A model generated the notes under the pieces. It saw nothing but the letters and a program-made list of their open reading frames with translations, was not told the origin of the DNA and did no database searches. Positions 44,188 through 55,405 of a stretch of DNA of 64,000 bases are shown one piece after another; position 1 is the stretch's first letter, and the number at the start of each line of letters is the position of its first letter. Origin of the DNA: Anniella stebbinsi (Eukaryota; Chordata; Lepidosauria; Squamata; Anniellidae); assembly GCA_029215795.1 (NCBI GenBank), contig JARDYH010000002.1, forward strand, positions 202,485,810 through 202,549,809, written 5' to 3'. The translations under genes and the position numbers were made by a program.

Positions 44188-44875
44188 ATGTGCTTCTTGA
44201 ATTTACATTACAGGTTGTTAAAAAAAAAAAGATGCACAAAGGTTTAGAGCCTGAAGAATTTTGTTTCATTGTAAAGAGAGAATTATTTTAAAAGATTATT
44301 GGGACAGTAGGGAGGCTACAATTGCAGTCTGGATTATGTTAAATCTAGAGATCAGAAGATAGCATTGAAGCAGTAATTTTAAAAAGTATCTATAAAAATA
44401 AGTTGCTTTTAAAATGTGAGTGTTTCTACAAATCCAGTGCCTAAAGCAGCCACTACGGTAGATTGTTAGTTTGTGAAAATAATGTTTTCAGTGATCAAAT
44501 ATCTTTAATCCATTCCAAAAATAGCTGAGTAGACATTTTCTTCTTATTGTAGCCATTTGTAGTTTCCGTTGAAAAATGGTGGGTTTTTAAAGATTGCTCT
44601 GTCTGCTTTGAGTCCTGGAATCGCTTCTCAATATTTGCTGGTTCTGCAGAAGCCTGATTATATTTGTTATAGCTGCTGGCTTTTGAAATACCCACTCTTA
44701 ATACAAAAATTTTAATCACCTCTTTTCAAATTTAACACTAACAATAATTTAAAATAATTCTTGGGAACAACACTGTAAAAAAAATCCCTGGAAGGAAACA
44801 GATCTGTCTTTTTACCTTTTGTAAATTGTGCTCACCCAAAGTTTAATTTTTTTATTTTACCTAACTTACAGTGCA

Positions 44876-44963
44876 ATCCTATGTATGTCTGCTCAGAAGT
44901 AAACCCCATTGAGTTCAATAGGACTTACTTTCAGGTAAGTGTGTATAGGATTGCAGCCTCAAT
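44876..44963. repeat. Short palindromic repeat in the 3' UTR (second)
   Basis: GCAATCCTATGTATGTCTGC, AAGTAAACCCCATTGAG, then GGACTTACTTTCAGGTAAGT and TATAGGATTGCAGCC. It is nearly the same as 44107-44187, so both could also pair with each other in the transcript. Confidence 0.8.
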
Positions 44964-45235
44964 TTACTTGAATTTATTTTTATTTTTTGTACATCATGAA
45001 GGAGGCTGTCTGGGGGAATGTTTACCTTTTTAATTTGTAAATGGTGTAATGCATTTTTTTATTTTTTAAATTATGTATATTTCTTTTTTAATGCACAAAA
45101 TGTTTACGTACAACTACTGCAAATTTGTGTATATTGTCACCAAGCTTTATTCAGTTAATGTGGATCACATGTGAAAATGTAAATTTCCTTACGTTTTCAT
45201 ATGGGATATGTGTACATAACTGAGGTAATGCGGAC

Positions 45236-45241
45236 AATAAA
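45236..45241 (+). promoter_or_regulatory. THSD7A: Polyadenylation signal of THSD7A
   Basis: AATAAA is followed about 20 nt later by a TTGGTGTGTGTGTGTC stretch, the usual GU-rich downstream element. It is the only site after the stop codon with this full arrangement. Confidence 0.75.
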
Positions 45242-45461
45242 TATTAACACAAAATTGGTGTGTGTGTGTCTGTTATAACTGAAGTATTTATTCTGTCATG
45301 GAGTGACAATAAGCACCCTTCCTCCTTCAGTGCTGACACATAGGTGGTATCTTAGTGCTGCACACCATTTTGTGTGTTGAGACTCAAGAGAATAAACATC
45401 TTTCTTTGTCCCTAAAGTCACAATCCTATGCATGTTAAGATAGAAAAGTCATACTACTCCA

Positions 45462-45650
45462 AGGAATCCCCAGCCATCCAAAAAGTCCTACAACTCCCAG
45501 CATTCCCCAGCCAGCCAAAAAGTCTTACAGCTCTCAGCATTCCACAGCCAGCCAAAAAGTCCTACGACTCCCAGCATTCCCCAGCCAGCCAAAAAGTCTT
45601 ACAGCTCTCAGCATTCCACAGCCAGCATGGCTGGCTGAGGTATGCTGGGA
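45462..45650 (+). repeat. Minisatellite of alternating 38-bp units
   Basis: Units of the form CAGCCAGCCAAAAAGTCCTA / CAACTCCCAGCATTCCC alternate with CAGCCAAAAAGTCTTACAG / CTCTCAGCATTCCACAG, giving a 76-bp higher-order period repeated about two and a half times. The array ends in an inverted piece (GGCTGGCTGAGGTATGCTGG) that can pair with a unit. It starts about 205 bp after the polyadenylation site. Confidence 0.85.
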
Positions 45651-45811
45651 ATTGAAGGACTTTTTTCTGTCTAAACATGCATAGAATTGCACCCTAAGCA
45701 AACTACAAATCAGGGGTGACCCGAGATCATAGTGGCTGGATTACAACACACAAACATAAAGTGTGGTTGCATGTTAGTGGAAACAACTGCGAAGATGAGA
45801 GTGAAGAAATG

Positions 45812-45895
45812 GCCCTGTTCAGAAGAATGAGGGTATTTAACCTTATTCACCATGGTTAAAGCCATGGCTTAAGGTGTCTTCTGAACAGGGCCGAT
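45812..45895. mobile_element. Miniature palindromic element
   Basis: The ends GGCCCTGTTCAGAAGA and TCTTCTGAACAGGGCC are exactly inverted. The 84-bp unit also has CACCATGGTTAAAGCCATGG in the middle. The termini are like those of 10169-10383 and 42657-42852. Confidence 0.75.
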
Positions 45896-45994
45896 GTCTG
45901 TCCACTGTGCTAATTCACTATGTTCCATATAGCTGATGGGTTAACTTGGGCAAGTAACCATAAGGCCTGCAGAGCAGGCAGGTTTTGACGATGG

Positions 45995-46190
45995 GGGCCA
46001 CTGCATTGCTCCGTGGTAAAGGACATGCTTTAAATACCAAAGACCTCGCGTTCAGTCCCTGACATCTCCAGTTCAAAGGATCAAGTGGGAGGTAATGTGA
46101 AAGACCTCTGCTTGAGACCCTCAAAGCTGCTACCTGTCAGAATGGACACTAATAGTTTCTAGACAAACAAATAGTCTGACCTTGCTATGT
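45995..46190 (+). repeat. tRNA-derived SINE
   Basis: CATTGCTCCGTGGTAAAGGA (box A region), GCGTTCAGTCCC (box B), then GAAAGACCTCTGCTTGAGAC. This is the + orientation of the family at 6205-6420. Confidence 0.65.
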
Positions 46191-46802
46191 TCCTATGAAG
46201 CCCTGCTTTGAATCCCATCTGGAATTTGAGGCAGGGCCTTTCCTGGTGCAATCAGTGGGGGCTCTAAGTTCGGTGGAGCTGTGAATCCATTCTGAGTTTT
46301 ACAACCAGCCAGAACTCTAAAGGAGCCATCCAAGGTGCCAAACCTAGTTTGGGACTAGGGTTCCACTGGTTGCAGTCCCTGTGGTTTGGAATTCGCTGCC
46401 CCAAGATGTGAATTCATATACTCCCTCCTGCCTTTCTAAAGCAGATCATCACTTTTCTTTTTCCAGTAAAACTCTGTGTGGATAGGTTGATTAATTCAAC
46501 TGCTGCTCTTTTCTGTAGCAGAGATTCTTTGTTGGTTTTAAGCTTCTTGATCTTTCTAAAATGGGGTAGGGGATAAAGCGGTGTAAAATTCTCATGGGGA
46601 CTCCCATCGGCATCCCCCATCAGCAGTAAAAATACATAAATACATCTAGTCATTTGAAGGGGGGCAAGATAACCATTGCAGCGCAAAGGTGGATATGCAT
46701 CCAGACAGATTTCTGCATCAGCTACATCATAGGCATCTACTTCTGTGCTCAGTTCACTTTTGCTGTATCAGGGTGAATGTGTGGCATACGGAGTGTGGGT
46801 GT

Positions 46803-46803
<1 letters not shown>

Positions 46804-46833
<30 letters not shown>

Positions 46834-46840
46834 GAGGAGG
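46804..46840 (+). repeat. Imperfect (CAG)n with GGAGGA end
   Basis: About eight CAG units with one TAG, then GGAGGAGG. Confidence 0.9.
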
Positions 46841-47438
46841 AATGGGGGTGGGGGGACGAAAGAAAACCAACCAGAGTCTTTTAGAGGAAAAAGACTTCCT
46901 TTTTTAAAAATGGACTTGTTTTTCTCCACTGTGAAAGGATGATGATGCAAGCTTCAGAGTAAATGTATAATCAGCATGTTCATTTTACCATACCATTTTC
47001 TATTTTGTGCAGTCGCCCTCAATTTCACCAGCTTCTAGATGCAGGCTGGTTGTACAAATTTCTGCATGCTCTTAAAAAAAATAAAAATAAAACTTCCCTC
47101 GGATCGGTTTGGCTTTCAGGCTTGGAGAAAATGTTAGCATTGTGACAAGATGACACGTGCCATATTGCACCCCACCTCTCCTGGGCACTTTTGTGTACAG
47201 TCCCTTGGGTCTCTGGGCCACTTTTCTTCACATTCTTCCATTGAGCTGAAGTGATCAAAACAGATGGCGCTTTCCCCCTCGGCTGTATATTTATTGATCT
47301 CTCTGACAGCCTTAATTCACTTCGGAGGTGGCAACTCAGCTTTAATTGGCTTCAATGCTATCAGAGTGACATTCATATGACAGTTTTTAAAAAAGTCATT
47401 AAGGCAAAAGGTCATTGAGTACAAAAATGCACTTCAAA

Positions 47439-47563
47439 TCAGTGGAGGCTGGTGGCTGAAAAGCACCTTGGATACCTCCTTTAGACTTCTGAATACTTCT
47501 GTTCAAAACCCAGAGCAGATTCACCGCTCCACTGACATCGGAGCCATCAGCCTCCACTGCTTG
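47439..47563. mobile_element. Short MITE with AGTGGAGGCTG ends
   Basis: The left AGTGGAGGCTGGTGGCT and right GAGCCATCAGCCTCCACT are inverted, 125 bp in total. Confidence 0.75.
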
Positions 47564-47964
47564 AAATGGATCCTTAGCATAGCTTCAATTGACCAAGATG
47601 TCCCCCTATCCTTCAAGCCACAAGCCCTGTGAACATCAATACTGTGGTGGGATTTCAGCAAAACAACGTTTTCTGAAGAGATCCGGTGTGTAATGTACTC
47701 TGCCGCCACAGTGTCCAGCTTTCCAGAACACATGTAGCAACCAATGCCTATAACTCAAAATTAGACTAAATGTGGCTAAGGTAAAGGCTGATTATGTGGC
47801 ATATGAACATATCCTTTGACTTCAACCACAAAGTCGCTCAGCTTGGCAGAAACATCCCCAAAGAAAGTGGAATGAGGTTACAAATAGCACAATTGATTTT
47901 AGCATGATGCTCACTGAATATAAATCCTTGCATGATATAACTGGTGGGCTGGGGGGACGGGACG

Positions 47965-48095
47965 GGACTTACAGCTCAAAACCTTTGAACTACACCTCCC
48001 ATCAGCCCTAGCCAGCATAGCCAGTGGTGGGGCATGATGGGAGTTGTAGGCTAAAACACCTGGACAGTCACAAGTTGCCCACTCCTGATCTAACA
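47965..48095. repeat. Short MITE with ACTCCCATCA / TGGGAGTTGTAG arms
   Basis: CTACACCTCCCATCAGCCCT and GGGCATGATGGGAGTTGTAG are inverted around a CAGCATAGCCAGTG centre. Common hAT-like MITE type; the family is tentative. Confidence 0.6.
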
Positions 48096-49034
48096 CAATG
48101 AACCCTACCCTGGTCTAAAGGGGAACAAAGTGTGGATCAGATTATTATTAGTTATTGTAACTACTTTTTAATCTGACTTTTCCTCCAAGAGACTCAGGGC
48201 AGCATGCACAGTACTCCCTTTTGCCCTTAGATGTGAACCAGACCTGTGGTTTGCATAACTTGCAACACCATCTGATGCCGATTTAATAAGATTCTCTCAC
48301 CCTCAGTCAGTGCCGACTTTTAAACACTTCTCCCAAAGTGGTTTTCTATTGTCTTTGGAGAAATATTGCTCTTATTCTCATCTTGAATATGCTGACAACA
48401 AACATGATGAGTGAGTATTTCAAGGACCACTCCCTTTTAATTCTTTCTTGTGCATCCTAAAAGACAGAAACTGAAGATGATATGATTTTTTTAAAGGCCC
48501 ATGTGAGTGCCAACGTAACACCATTCTAGAGGGAGTTCTAAAGGCAAAGAATGTACCAATCGGAGGGGGAAAGGGATCCATTGGCTTTTGTTGCTTTTGA
48601 TTCAATCCAATTAGATAAAAAACAAAACAACAAAAACAAAGACCTACTGATGAACAAAGTGGAACGTGCTGCGCTTCTAAACCTTGGAAAGAGCAAAAGC
48701 AGATATTTATAGTTAGGTTGAATGTAAATCAAAGCAGAGCACAGAATCAAAGGTGTCCCATTAGGAAAGAAGTACACTACCAGGGTGGATGAGGGATAAA
48801 ATAATCTAAAAGCTAGCAAGGCAATTAAAAGAAAAGGCTGATAAAGTCTAGGTGTAAACGAAAGCACATTTACAGCAGATTTTAATGAAGCTTGTGTAGT
48901 GTACAGAGGACTGAGGGTGTGCCAGTGGCAAAACTATATTAAAAAGTAATAGACATAAGCCAAGGCGGGTTCTGGAGATGCCAAAACAAGGATTTGAAAG
49001 AATTCGCAGTGCATAAAACAGGGTCACCTTTCTT

Positions 49035-49270
49035 ATATATTAAACATCCAAAATGTGCCTTCTGCAGCAATAAAGACTTTGCTCACAGAAGGTCCCTCCA
49101 CCTGAATTTTAGGGATCCCCCCCCCACTGCTCACCCCATTCAGTGGGTGATTTCTGCCTTTGTGTAGCATTTCCAGGGGGCTGGGAAGGGGGGTTGCTGT
49201 GCAAAGGAGGGGGCAGAGAAATCCACTTCCATCAGTGCAGGTGATCCAGCTTAACTCTGGATCCAACCCA
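49035..49270 (+). repeat. TGTGTAGCATT repeat family copy
   Basis: TTGCTCACAGAAGG, GGGATCCCCCCCCC, CACCCCATTCAGTGGG, GTGTAGCATTTCCAGGGGGC, AAATCCACTTCCATCAGTGC. The most complete copy of the family. Confidence 0.65.
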
Positions 49271-50182
49271 ACAATACTGAAATGTAAATTCCCAAGTCAC
49301 AAATGGGAGAAACGGGCCCAGAAGGGAGAGGAAACAGAGGAGACGAAGGGGTGTTGCCAGGCATCTAAAAGATTCGGGGCCTGGGACAGAAATATGCATC
49401 ACATTTACATAAGGATATACATGCAGATTTAGAAATAATTACTAGGATTTATTTAAATTCCATAGAGGGCAAAGCCAGCCAATTAATTTCTCACCCAAAT
49501 CATCTCAAACAAAATAAATCCTTCAATTTGCACCCAACTCCAGATCATCCCAAATCAGTAGTTCCTCTTAAACTACAATTACGTTGCAATCTCTCACTCC
49601 CCTTCTTTCTCTTTCCCTCCTGGAGGGAAATTGCCTCCAACTCATCAGTTAAGCCTAGAAGAAAAGCCTCCATCAAGGGAAGTTTTTTATAAGCTTAATT
49701 GCTATGTGGGGGGGATTTTGCGGGGGTATTCCAGCATGTGGAGAGGGGACAGTTAACTTTTCCCTCCCCAGCTGCAGTCCCCCATAAAAATCACTGTATG
49801 GCAATTGAGCTAAGAAATCAGTCTTCCATTGACATCAATGGCCACTCAGAGCTCTGGGGAATAGATTTGGGCCCCAACGGCTTATGCCTAGCAATATCCC
49901 CGAGGACAGGGCAAGGCAAGTGAAGGTTATTGTTGGCTTGTGTGAAGAGGGCTGGTGAACATGCAGAAAGGAGGAGAAGAGCTAGAGAGGTGGGGGGAGC
50001 AGCATTGCCCCCCCTGCAGACTGTGGCCCTTGGCAAATGCCCAACAATGCCAACCCCTGGTACTAGGCCTGTTAGTTATGAGGGGCTGCATAGGAAAGGG
50101 AGTACAGCCTAAAGCACAAACAACATTTCCCCCCAAAAGGGCAACCACAAAAATTCTCCAAGAAATAAAACAGAGACAAACC

Positions 50183-50452
50183 TAGGGTGACCATATGACA
50201 AGGAGGACAGGGCTCCTGTAACTAACAGTTGTAGAGTAAAGGGAATTTCAGCTGGTGTCATTTGTATGCGTGCAGCACCTGGTGAAATTCGCTCTTCATC
50301 ACAACAGTTAAAGCTCCTCCTGGAGCTTTAACTGTTGTGATGAAGAGCGAATTTCACCAGGTGCTGCACGCATACAAATGACACCGCATACCTTTTCTAT
50401 GCAACTGTTAAAGATACAGAAGCCCTGTCCTCCTTTTCATATGGTCACCCTA
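50183..50452. mobile_element. Palindromic hAT-type MITE, nearly perfect foldback
   Basis: TAGGGTGACC and GGTCACCCTA ends, with arms that are complementary over most of the 270 bp (TCATCACAACAGTTAAAGCT pairs with GCTTTAACTGTTGTGATGAA at the centre). The flanks GACAAACC / GACAAACA are an 8-bp duplication with one difference. No spacer remains between the arms, unlike the copies at 52380 and 56755. Confidence 0.85.
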
Positions 50453-51254
50453 GACAAACATTGCTCAATAACAGTAATAAGAAAACGGGCTGTTCCTGAA
50501 ACATAGGGACAGTTGGAGCTGATGACATTTGGATATATTGTACAGTTCCATCTGGTGGATTAGACTGGGGAATTGTACAGTGGAGTCACTGTTTGCATAT
50601 ACAATTCCCCATCCAGCTAAGGAATACTCAATCCAGAGTAAGCGAGGCTGGTCCTCTTGACTCTGCTCTCTGAGGATTGCAGGTATGAAGCTGAGGCTAA
50701 CAACCTGGAGAAGAAGCAACGTACCTTTGGGAGCCTCCTGGGAACCTGCATGTCCCTTTCTGGGCAGAAGGATGAACCAGCATTCTCCTGTGCAGCATTA
50801 CAAAGCAACGGGAATTTGAGTGTGAGATCAAACTGCGTCAGGGGAATTCCCTTCTAATTTTCTGTTACAGACCCTGACGTGGTCTCGTTACGACAAACAC
50901 ATAAGAGCAACTCTGGGTGGGAACAACACAATTAAATGGCTGCTGTATACTTGACTGTCTGCAGTAGAAGTGCCAGATAACCAAAGAATCTCCTGCTACC
51001 ACCTCAAGTACAGAAAATTTGTTCAAACAACACTTTAAGAAGCTCTTAACAGCATATATGCCATTGGGAACAGAAGGCATTTGGCACAGACAGCTGGCTC
51101 ACTCATTGCCCATAGACTTCCCTGGGTCTTTGGGGAACTTCTCCAGTAGTGTTAATTAGAGAGGTTCTACAATAAGACTGGGTGGTATCAGGGAGGACTG
51201 AAGTATATCCCTATTATTTCCCAGTTGTCCATTTCAAAGACACATCTGCATCAA

Positions 51255-51530
51255 GATATTTTGCTGCCTGATGAAAAATACAAGATCACGTTCCCTCCCA
51301 TTTCATGTACAAAAGCTGACTGAACTGGTAGTTGAATCCTTCTTTAACCCTGGAAATGGGACATCATCCTCCACCATACCTGAAGGCATCAGGCTAGCTT
51401 AGGGTGCACAGAGCAGGCCACGAGGCACACGGCTCATTTGCTCCAATACATTGCTGCCACCTCCCAGAACCAGCTGCCTGAGGCAACTGCCTCACCTTGC
51501 CTAGTGGTAGGGCCAGACCGGCATGTGTAT
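51255..51530 (-). repeat. Unclassified repeat with GCCTGAGGCAA block
   Basis: GATATTTTGCTGCCTGATG, ACATTGCTGCCACCTCCCAG, CTGCCTGAGGCAACTGCC and GGTAGGGCCAGACC. Related pieces lie at 36580-36720 and 57257-57560. Possibly a hAT-like family. Confidence 0.45.
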
Positions 51531-51549
51531 AGCTCCTAGTACATAATTC

Positions 51550-51862
51550 AGAACATAATGAGTCATGCTGGATCAAACCAAGGGTCCATCTAGTCCAGCA
51601 CTCTGTTCATACACTGGCCAACCAGCTGTCAACCAGGAACCCACAAGCAGGATATGGTGCAACAGCAGCCTTCTGCCCATGTTCCTCAGCAACTGGGGTA
51701 TAGGCTTACTGCCCTCTGCTACTGGAGGTAGCACATAGCCATCAAGACTAGTAGCCATTGATAACCTTCCCCTCCAGGAATTTATCCAACCTCCTTTTAA
51801 AGACATCCAAATTGGTGGCCATCACTACATCTTGTGGTAGTGAATTCCATAGTTTAACAATT
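51550..51862 (-). repeat. CR1-type LINE 3' end, reverse
   Basis: CATGCTGGATCAAACCAAGG, GGAACCCACAAGCAGGATAT, TGGAGGTAGCACATAGCCAT, CATCTTGTGGTAGTGAATTC. Confidence 0.78.
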
Positions 51863-52162
51863 ATGACCAAATTAGTTCCAAGCTAATGTGTAAGTGGTCA
51901 CAATGATGTGTTGGATATTGACTCATCCTCGTGAACACCCTGTCATGTCTTTCCAATATACTGTTTTAATACCACCTGTTACAGAATTTCAGTTTGAAGA
52001 AACCACTATGCAGTGGAATTAACTAATTAAAAGATTTCTATGCCAGTTTTCAGGACCAAAATCCTCTCAAAGCAGCATACAATTAAAAAAAACCCTATCA
52101 AAATAAAACAATGGTATAGTAAAACATCCAATATTAAAACCACAAACCAATTAAAATTAGTG

Positions 52163-52270
52163 CATAGGAAGCTGCTTTCTACCAGGTCAGATTAGATAGT
52201 ATTAGCTACTTTAGGGGTCTCCCCAGGATAATGATGGAAGGCAGCCATTTCCTTTGCGGCCTGCCAGCCT
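52163..52270 (-). repeat. tRNA-derived SINE 3' fragment
   Basis: GCATAGGAAGCTGCTTTCTA CCAGGTCAGA corresponds to the 3' end (reverse) of the SINE at 6205-6420. The middle is diverged. Confidence 0.5.
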
Positions 52271-52379
52271 CCTAGTTCAAAATAAAGAAATAAAGAAATA
52301 AATCTTTTAAGAAAGGAAATAAAAATCAGAAGGGACAGGGAGTTGGCGGGCCTAAAGAAATTTGCTCATGGGTATAGTG

Positions 52380-52698
52380 AGGCTGACAATATGAAAAGAA
52401 GGACAGGGCTCATGTAACTTTAACAGTTGCAGAGAAAAGGGAATTTCAGCCAGCATCATTTGTATGCAATTAGTACCTGGTGAAATCATCTCTTCATCAA
52501 AGCAATTAAAGTTGCATGCACTATACTAGAGTGACCAGATACAAAAGAGGGCAGGGCCCCTTCAGCTTTAACTGTTGTAATGAAGAGGGAATTTCACCAG
52601 GTACGAATTGCATACAAATTACGCTGGCTGAAATTCCCTTTGCTCTACAACTGTTAAAGTTACATGAGCCCTGTCTTCCTTTTCATATGGTCAGCCTA
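52380..52698. mobile_element. Palindromic hAT-type MITE, full length
   Basis: Flanked by a perfect 8-bp duplication GTATAGTG (52372-52379 and 52699-52706). Ends AGGCTGAC and GGTCAGCCTA. The left arm (ACTTTAACAGTTGCAGAGAA ... TCATCAAAGCAATTAAAG) is the complement of the right arm (CTTTAACTGTTGTAATGAAG ... CTCTACAACTGTTAAAGT), with a spacer of about 45 bp (CTAGAGTGACCAGATACAAA) that itself looks like an internal copy of the terminus. Confidence 0.88.
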
Positions 52699-52714
52699 GT
52701 ATAGTGGAGATATC

Positions 52715-52920
52715 AGATCTACTCAGCCTAACAGCAGCTCTCCAAACTTCTGAGGTCTCCACATCTACACAGACTAACAGCAGTTCTCCAAAGTTCCAGG
52801 CAGAAGTTTTCACTCCTCCTGCCACCAGATCCCTTTCGCAGGAGGTGTTGGGGATTCAACCTGGGACTTTCTGCAAGCAGAGCAGGTGTTCTACCACTGA
52901 GCTGTACTCTCTCCAGTAGA
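52715..52920 (-). repeat. tRNA-derived SINE
   Basis: GGGATTCAACCTGGGAC (box B complement) and GTTCTACCACTGAGCTGTA (box A complement), with a doubled body (GCAGCTCTCCAAA and GCAGTTCTCCAAA). Same family as 6205-6420. Confidence 0.75.
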
Positions 52921-52937
52921 GACAGCAATCAAGTGCC

Positions 52938-52962
52938 TTACACACACACACACACACACCGC
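52938..52962 (+). repeat. (CA)n microsatellite
   Basis: About 11 CA units. Confidence 0.9.
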
Positions 52963-53423
52963 ACCCCCTTGTTTTGTAAATATTGAACAGAACAAGAGTT
53001 TAAAAGAAGAATTTAAAATAACCTGCGGTTCACTCCAGGCATATGGCTTGCATCTTGTGGTGGAAAAGAACTGTGATATGTTCTTTCCACAAGATGGCAG
53101 ACTTGTTCAACTTTTCTTTAGCTATTAGAGACCTTTCGATGGTAAACAATGGTTAATGCAATTTTTTTTTTAAAAAAAATCACTACTCAGGAGACTCAAT
53201 TCTCCTTGATTTCACTACACTACACTGGTTGCTTGTATGGTCTTTCTATGACTAGAACCTCTTCAAACACAGCGTATCTCAACACAAATTCTTTCAGAAT
53301 TTCAGAAGCCTGGGCAGGCTAACAAGTTGTTAAATACAGGGTAGTTAAAGTATTGGCATTTTTCAACATTTCCTGCTATCTCTGCTTTCTGAGTCCTGCC
53401 CCTCCCCACTCTCTAAGGGGAGT

Positions 53424-53743
53424 TAGGCTGACCATATGAAAAGGAGGACAGGGCTCATGTAACTTTAACAGTTGCAGAGAAAAGAGAATTTCACACAGCA
53501 TCATTTGTATGCAATTAGTACCTGGTGAAATCACCTCTTCATCAAAGCAATTAAAGTTGCATGCACTATGCTAGAGTGACCAGATACAAAAGAGGGCAGG
53601 GCCCCTTCAGCTTTAACTGTTGTAATGAAGAGGGAATTTCACCTGGTACGAATTGCATACAAATGATGCTGACTGAAATTCCCTTTGCTCTACAACTGTT
53701 AAAGTTACATGAGCCCTGTCCTCCTTTTCATATGGTCAGCCTA
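53424..53743. mobile_element. Palindromic hAT-type MITE, full length
   Basis: Almost the same as 52380-52698, including the CTAGAGTGACCAGATACAAA spacer, with ends TAGGCTGACC and GGTCAGCCTA. The flanks share only AGTT, so the target duplication is lost or altered. Confidence 0.85.
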
Positions 53744-54227
53744 GTTGGTACCAATTGTGTGCTAGGTGCTGTGCAAAAGAGCAATGCACCCCCAGCTATG
53801 TGTGGAAGAAGGGCCAGGATGCAATGAAGAACAGCAGGCAAGAGTGGGGTAACTGAAAATGAGGTATTTTTCTTTCTTCTGTGGGAGGTGTGTGTGTATA
53901 TGTGTGTTTTAGGGGTAATTTGAAGGGGAACTGATTTGGACATACATATTAATGTTGGAAATGCTGACCCCCTCTTTGCCTTGTATTCAGCTTGTGCTTA
54001 TGGGCAAGACACTTGTCTCCATCTAGCTGAGCAGTCAGTTTCCAACAGTGGACAGCCAAATATCCCAGAGAAATTTACATGCAAGGCATGAAGGTAACAA
54101 TGTCCTATTATTTGTTCAAAGCATCTAATATTCAGAGGTATGGTACACTGGAGAAGATGTGGTGGGAAGGGCTGGGCAGACTGGATAGGACTTGTAAGTT
54201 AATACAATAGTATAATTATTAGAGCCA

Positions 54228-54330
54228 TCTTTCTCAACCTGGTGCCCTCTAGATGTGTTGGACTGCAACTCCCATCATTCCTTGCCAGTATGGCCAATGG
54301 GAATGATTGGAGTTGTAGTCCAACACAACT
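54228..54330. repeat. Short MITE with ACTCCCATCA / GGAGTTGTAGT arms
   Basis: CTCAACCTGGTGCCCTCTAG and TTGGACTGCAACTCCCATCA, then the complement GATTGGAGTTGTAGTCCAAC. The right end is cut where the next element starts. Confidence 0.65.
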
Positions 54331-54575
54331 ACAGGGCTCCTGTATCTTTACAGCACCTGGTAAATTCCCTCTTCATCAAACAGTGAAAGCTGCAGGAGCT
54401 CTGCCCTATTGACCAGATACAAAAGAGGGCAGTGCTCCTTCAGCTGTAACTGTTTGATGAAGAGGGAATTTACCAGGTGCTGTATGCATACAAATTACAC
54501 CTGCTGAAATGCCCTTTTCTATTCAGCTACTAAAGGTTCAGGAGCCCTGTCCTCCTTTCCATGTAGTCACCCTAT
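54331..54575. mobile_element. Palindromic hAT-type MITE, left end truncated
   Basis: It begins ACAGGGCTCCTGTATCTTTA without the TAGGGTGACC terminus. The centre has CTATTGACCAGATACAAAAG, and the right end is CATGTAGTCACCCTA. The missing left end abuts the short MITE above. Confidence 0.75.
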
Positions 54576-55189
54576 GATTCAGAAACAACCAATATAAGCT
54601 GCCTTGAGCTCCTTGGAGGAAGGCCAAGTTGTAAGCACACATTTTGCGGGCACCAGCTACCCCTGAACAAATTCAGTACCTAATCATCCACCTGCATTCA
54701 AAATATAAAACAAATGTTTGGCATATTTCACTAGTGTAGCTGTGAGGATATGCTTTGAGTTCTTACAAAGCTCAGGCGTGGAGGTCTGATGGAAGCAAAT
54801 TGGCCCTTATAAACACAGTCAAGAGACACTTGCCCTGGGCAGCAGCTGTATCATCACTTAATGCCTCGAGTCAATTGCAAGTTGAAGACGGAAGTGACGT
54901 TCACACAGAGCTCCCCAGATCCAAAACAGGCACAATGATCTGTTGCGAATCAAGCCACATTTTCCAAACCAGCTAAAGACAGCTGGCTACTTTGGCACCT
55001 CTTTAAATGGTGCTTGCCTGCTAGAAAAAGTGAAGGGTTTACAGTGGCAGAGTGAAGATAACACTGTCCCATTTAGGGTCCCTTGTAGCAGACAGAGATA
55101 ACTCAGAATACTTAGGCGTCTCCTCTCCCCATCACACCCTCCACTGTGATAAACTAAGGATTGCACCATGTTTCAAAATGAAAAGACAA

Positions 55190-55405
55190 TGGGTTGAATC
55201 CAGAATCTGCCCTCCATTGATGGAAGGGCTCTGCTCACAGAGGGTGCCTATGCCCAATTTTGGGGGATCTCCCTTTTCCCTCACAGCATACCCCCACTTT
55301 CAGCAGGTGTCATTATCAGGAAGCTGGAGGGGCAGCCTTGGGCAGGAGGGGGCAAGGAAGTCCACTTCCACCAGTAAAGACACATGCACCTGAACCTTGA
55401 GCCCA
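55190..55405 (+). repeat. TGTGTAGCATT repeat family copy, diverged
   Basis: CTGCTCACAGAGGGTGCC, TTTTGGGGGATCTCCC, GGAAGCTGGAGGGGCAGC, GTCCACTTCCACCAGT. Confidence 0.6.

Larger units (their letters stand above)
41081..45256 (+). other. THSD7A: THSD7A 3' UTR (about 4.2 kb)
   Basis: This region runs from the stop codon to a polyadenylation signal with a GT-rich downstream element and shows no acceptor/donor pair or coding signal. It is AT-rich, with A-rich purine tracts near 41915-41945 and 42254-42285, a duplicated 31-bp segment at 43138-43199, and three inserted repeats (42657-42852, 44107-44187, 44876-44963) that can form hairpins in the transcript. A weaker AATAAA lies near 44015, so shorter isoforms are possible. 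The end is inferred, not proven by transcripts. Confidence 0.75.

Noticed and set aside
45428..45655. Small protein with repeats
   Set aside because: The frame is the translation of a minisatellite downstream of the poly(A) site and has no other coding signal.
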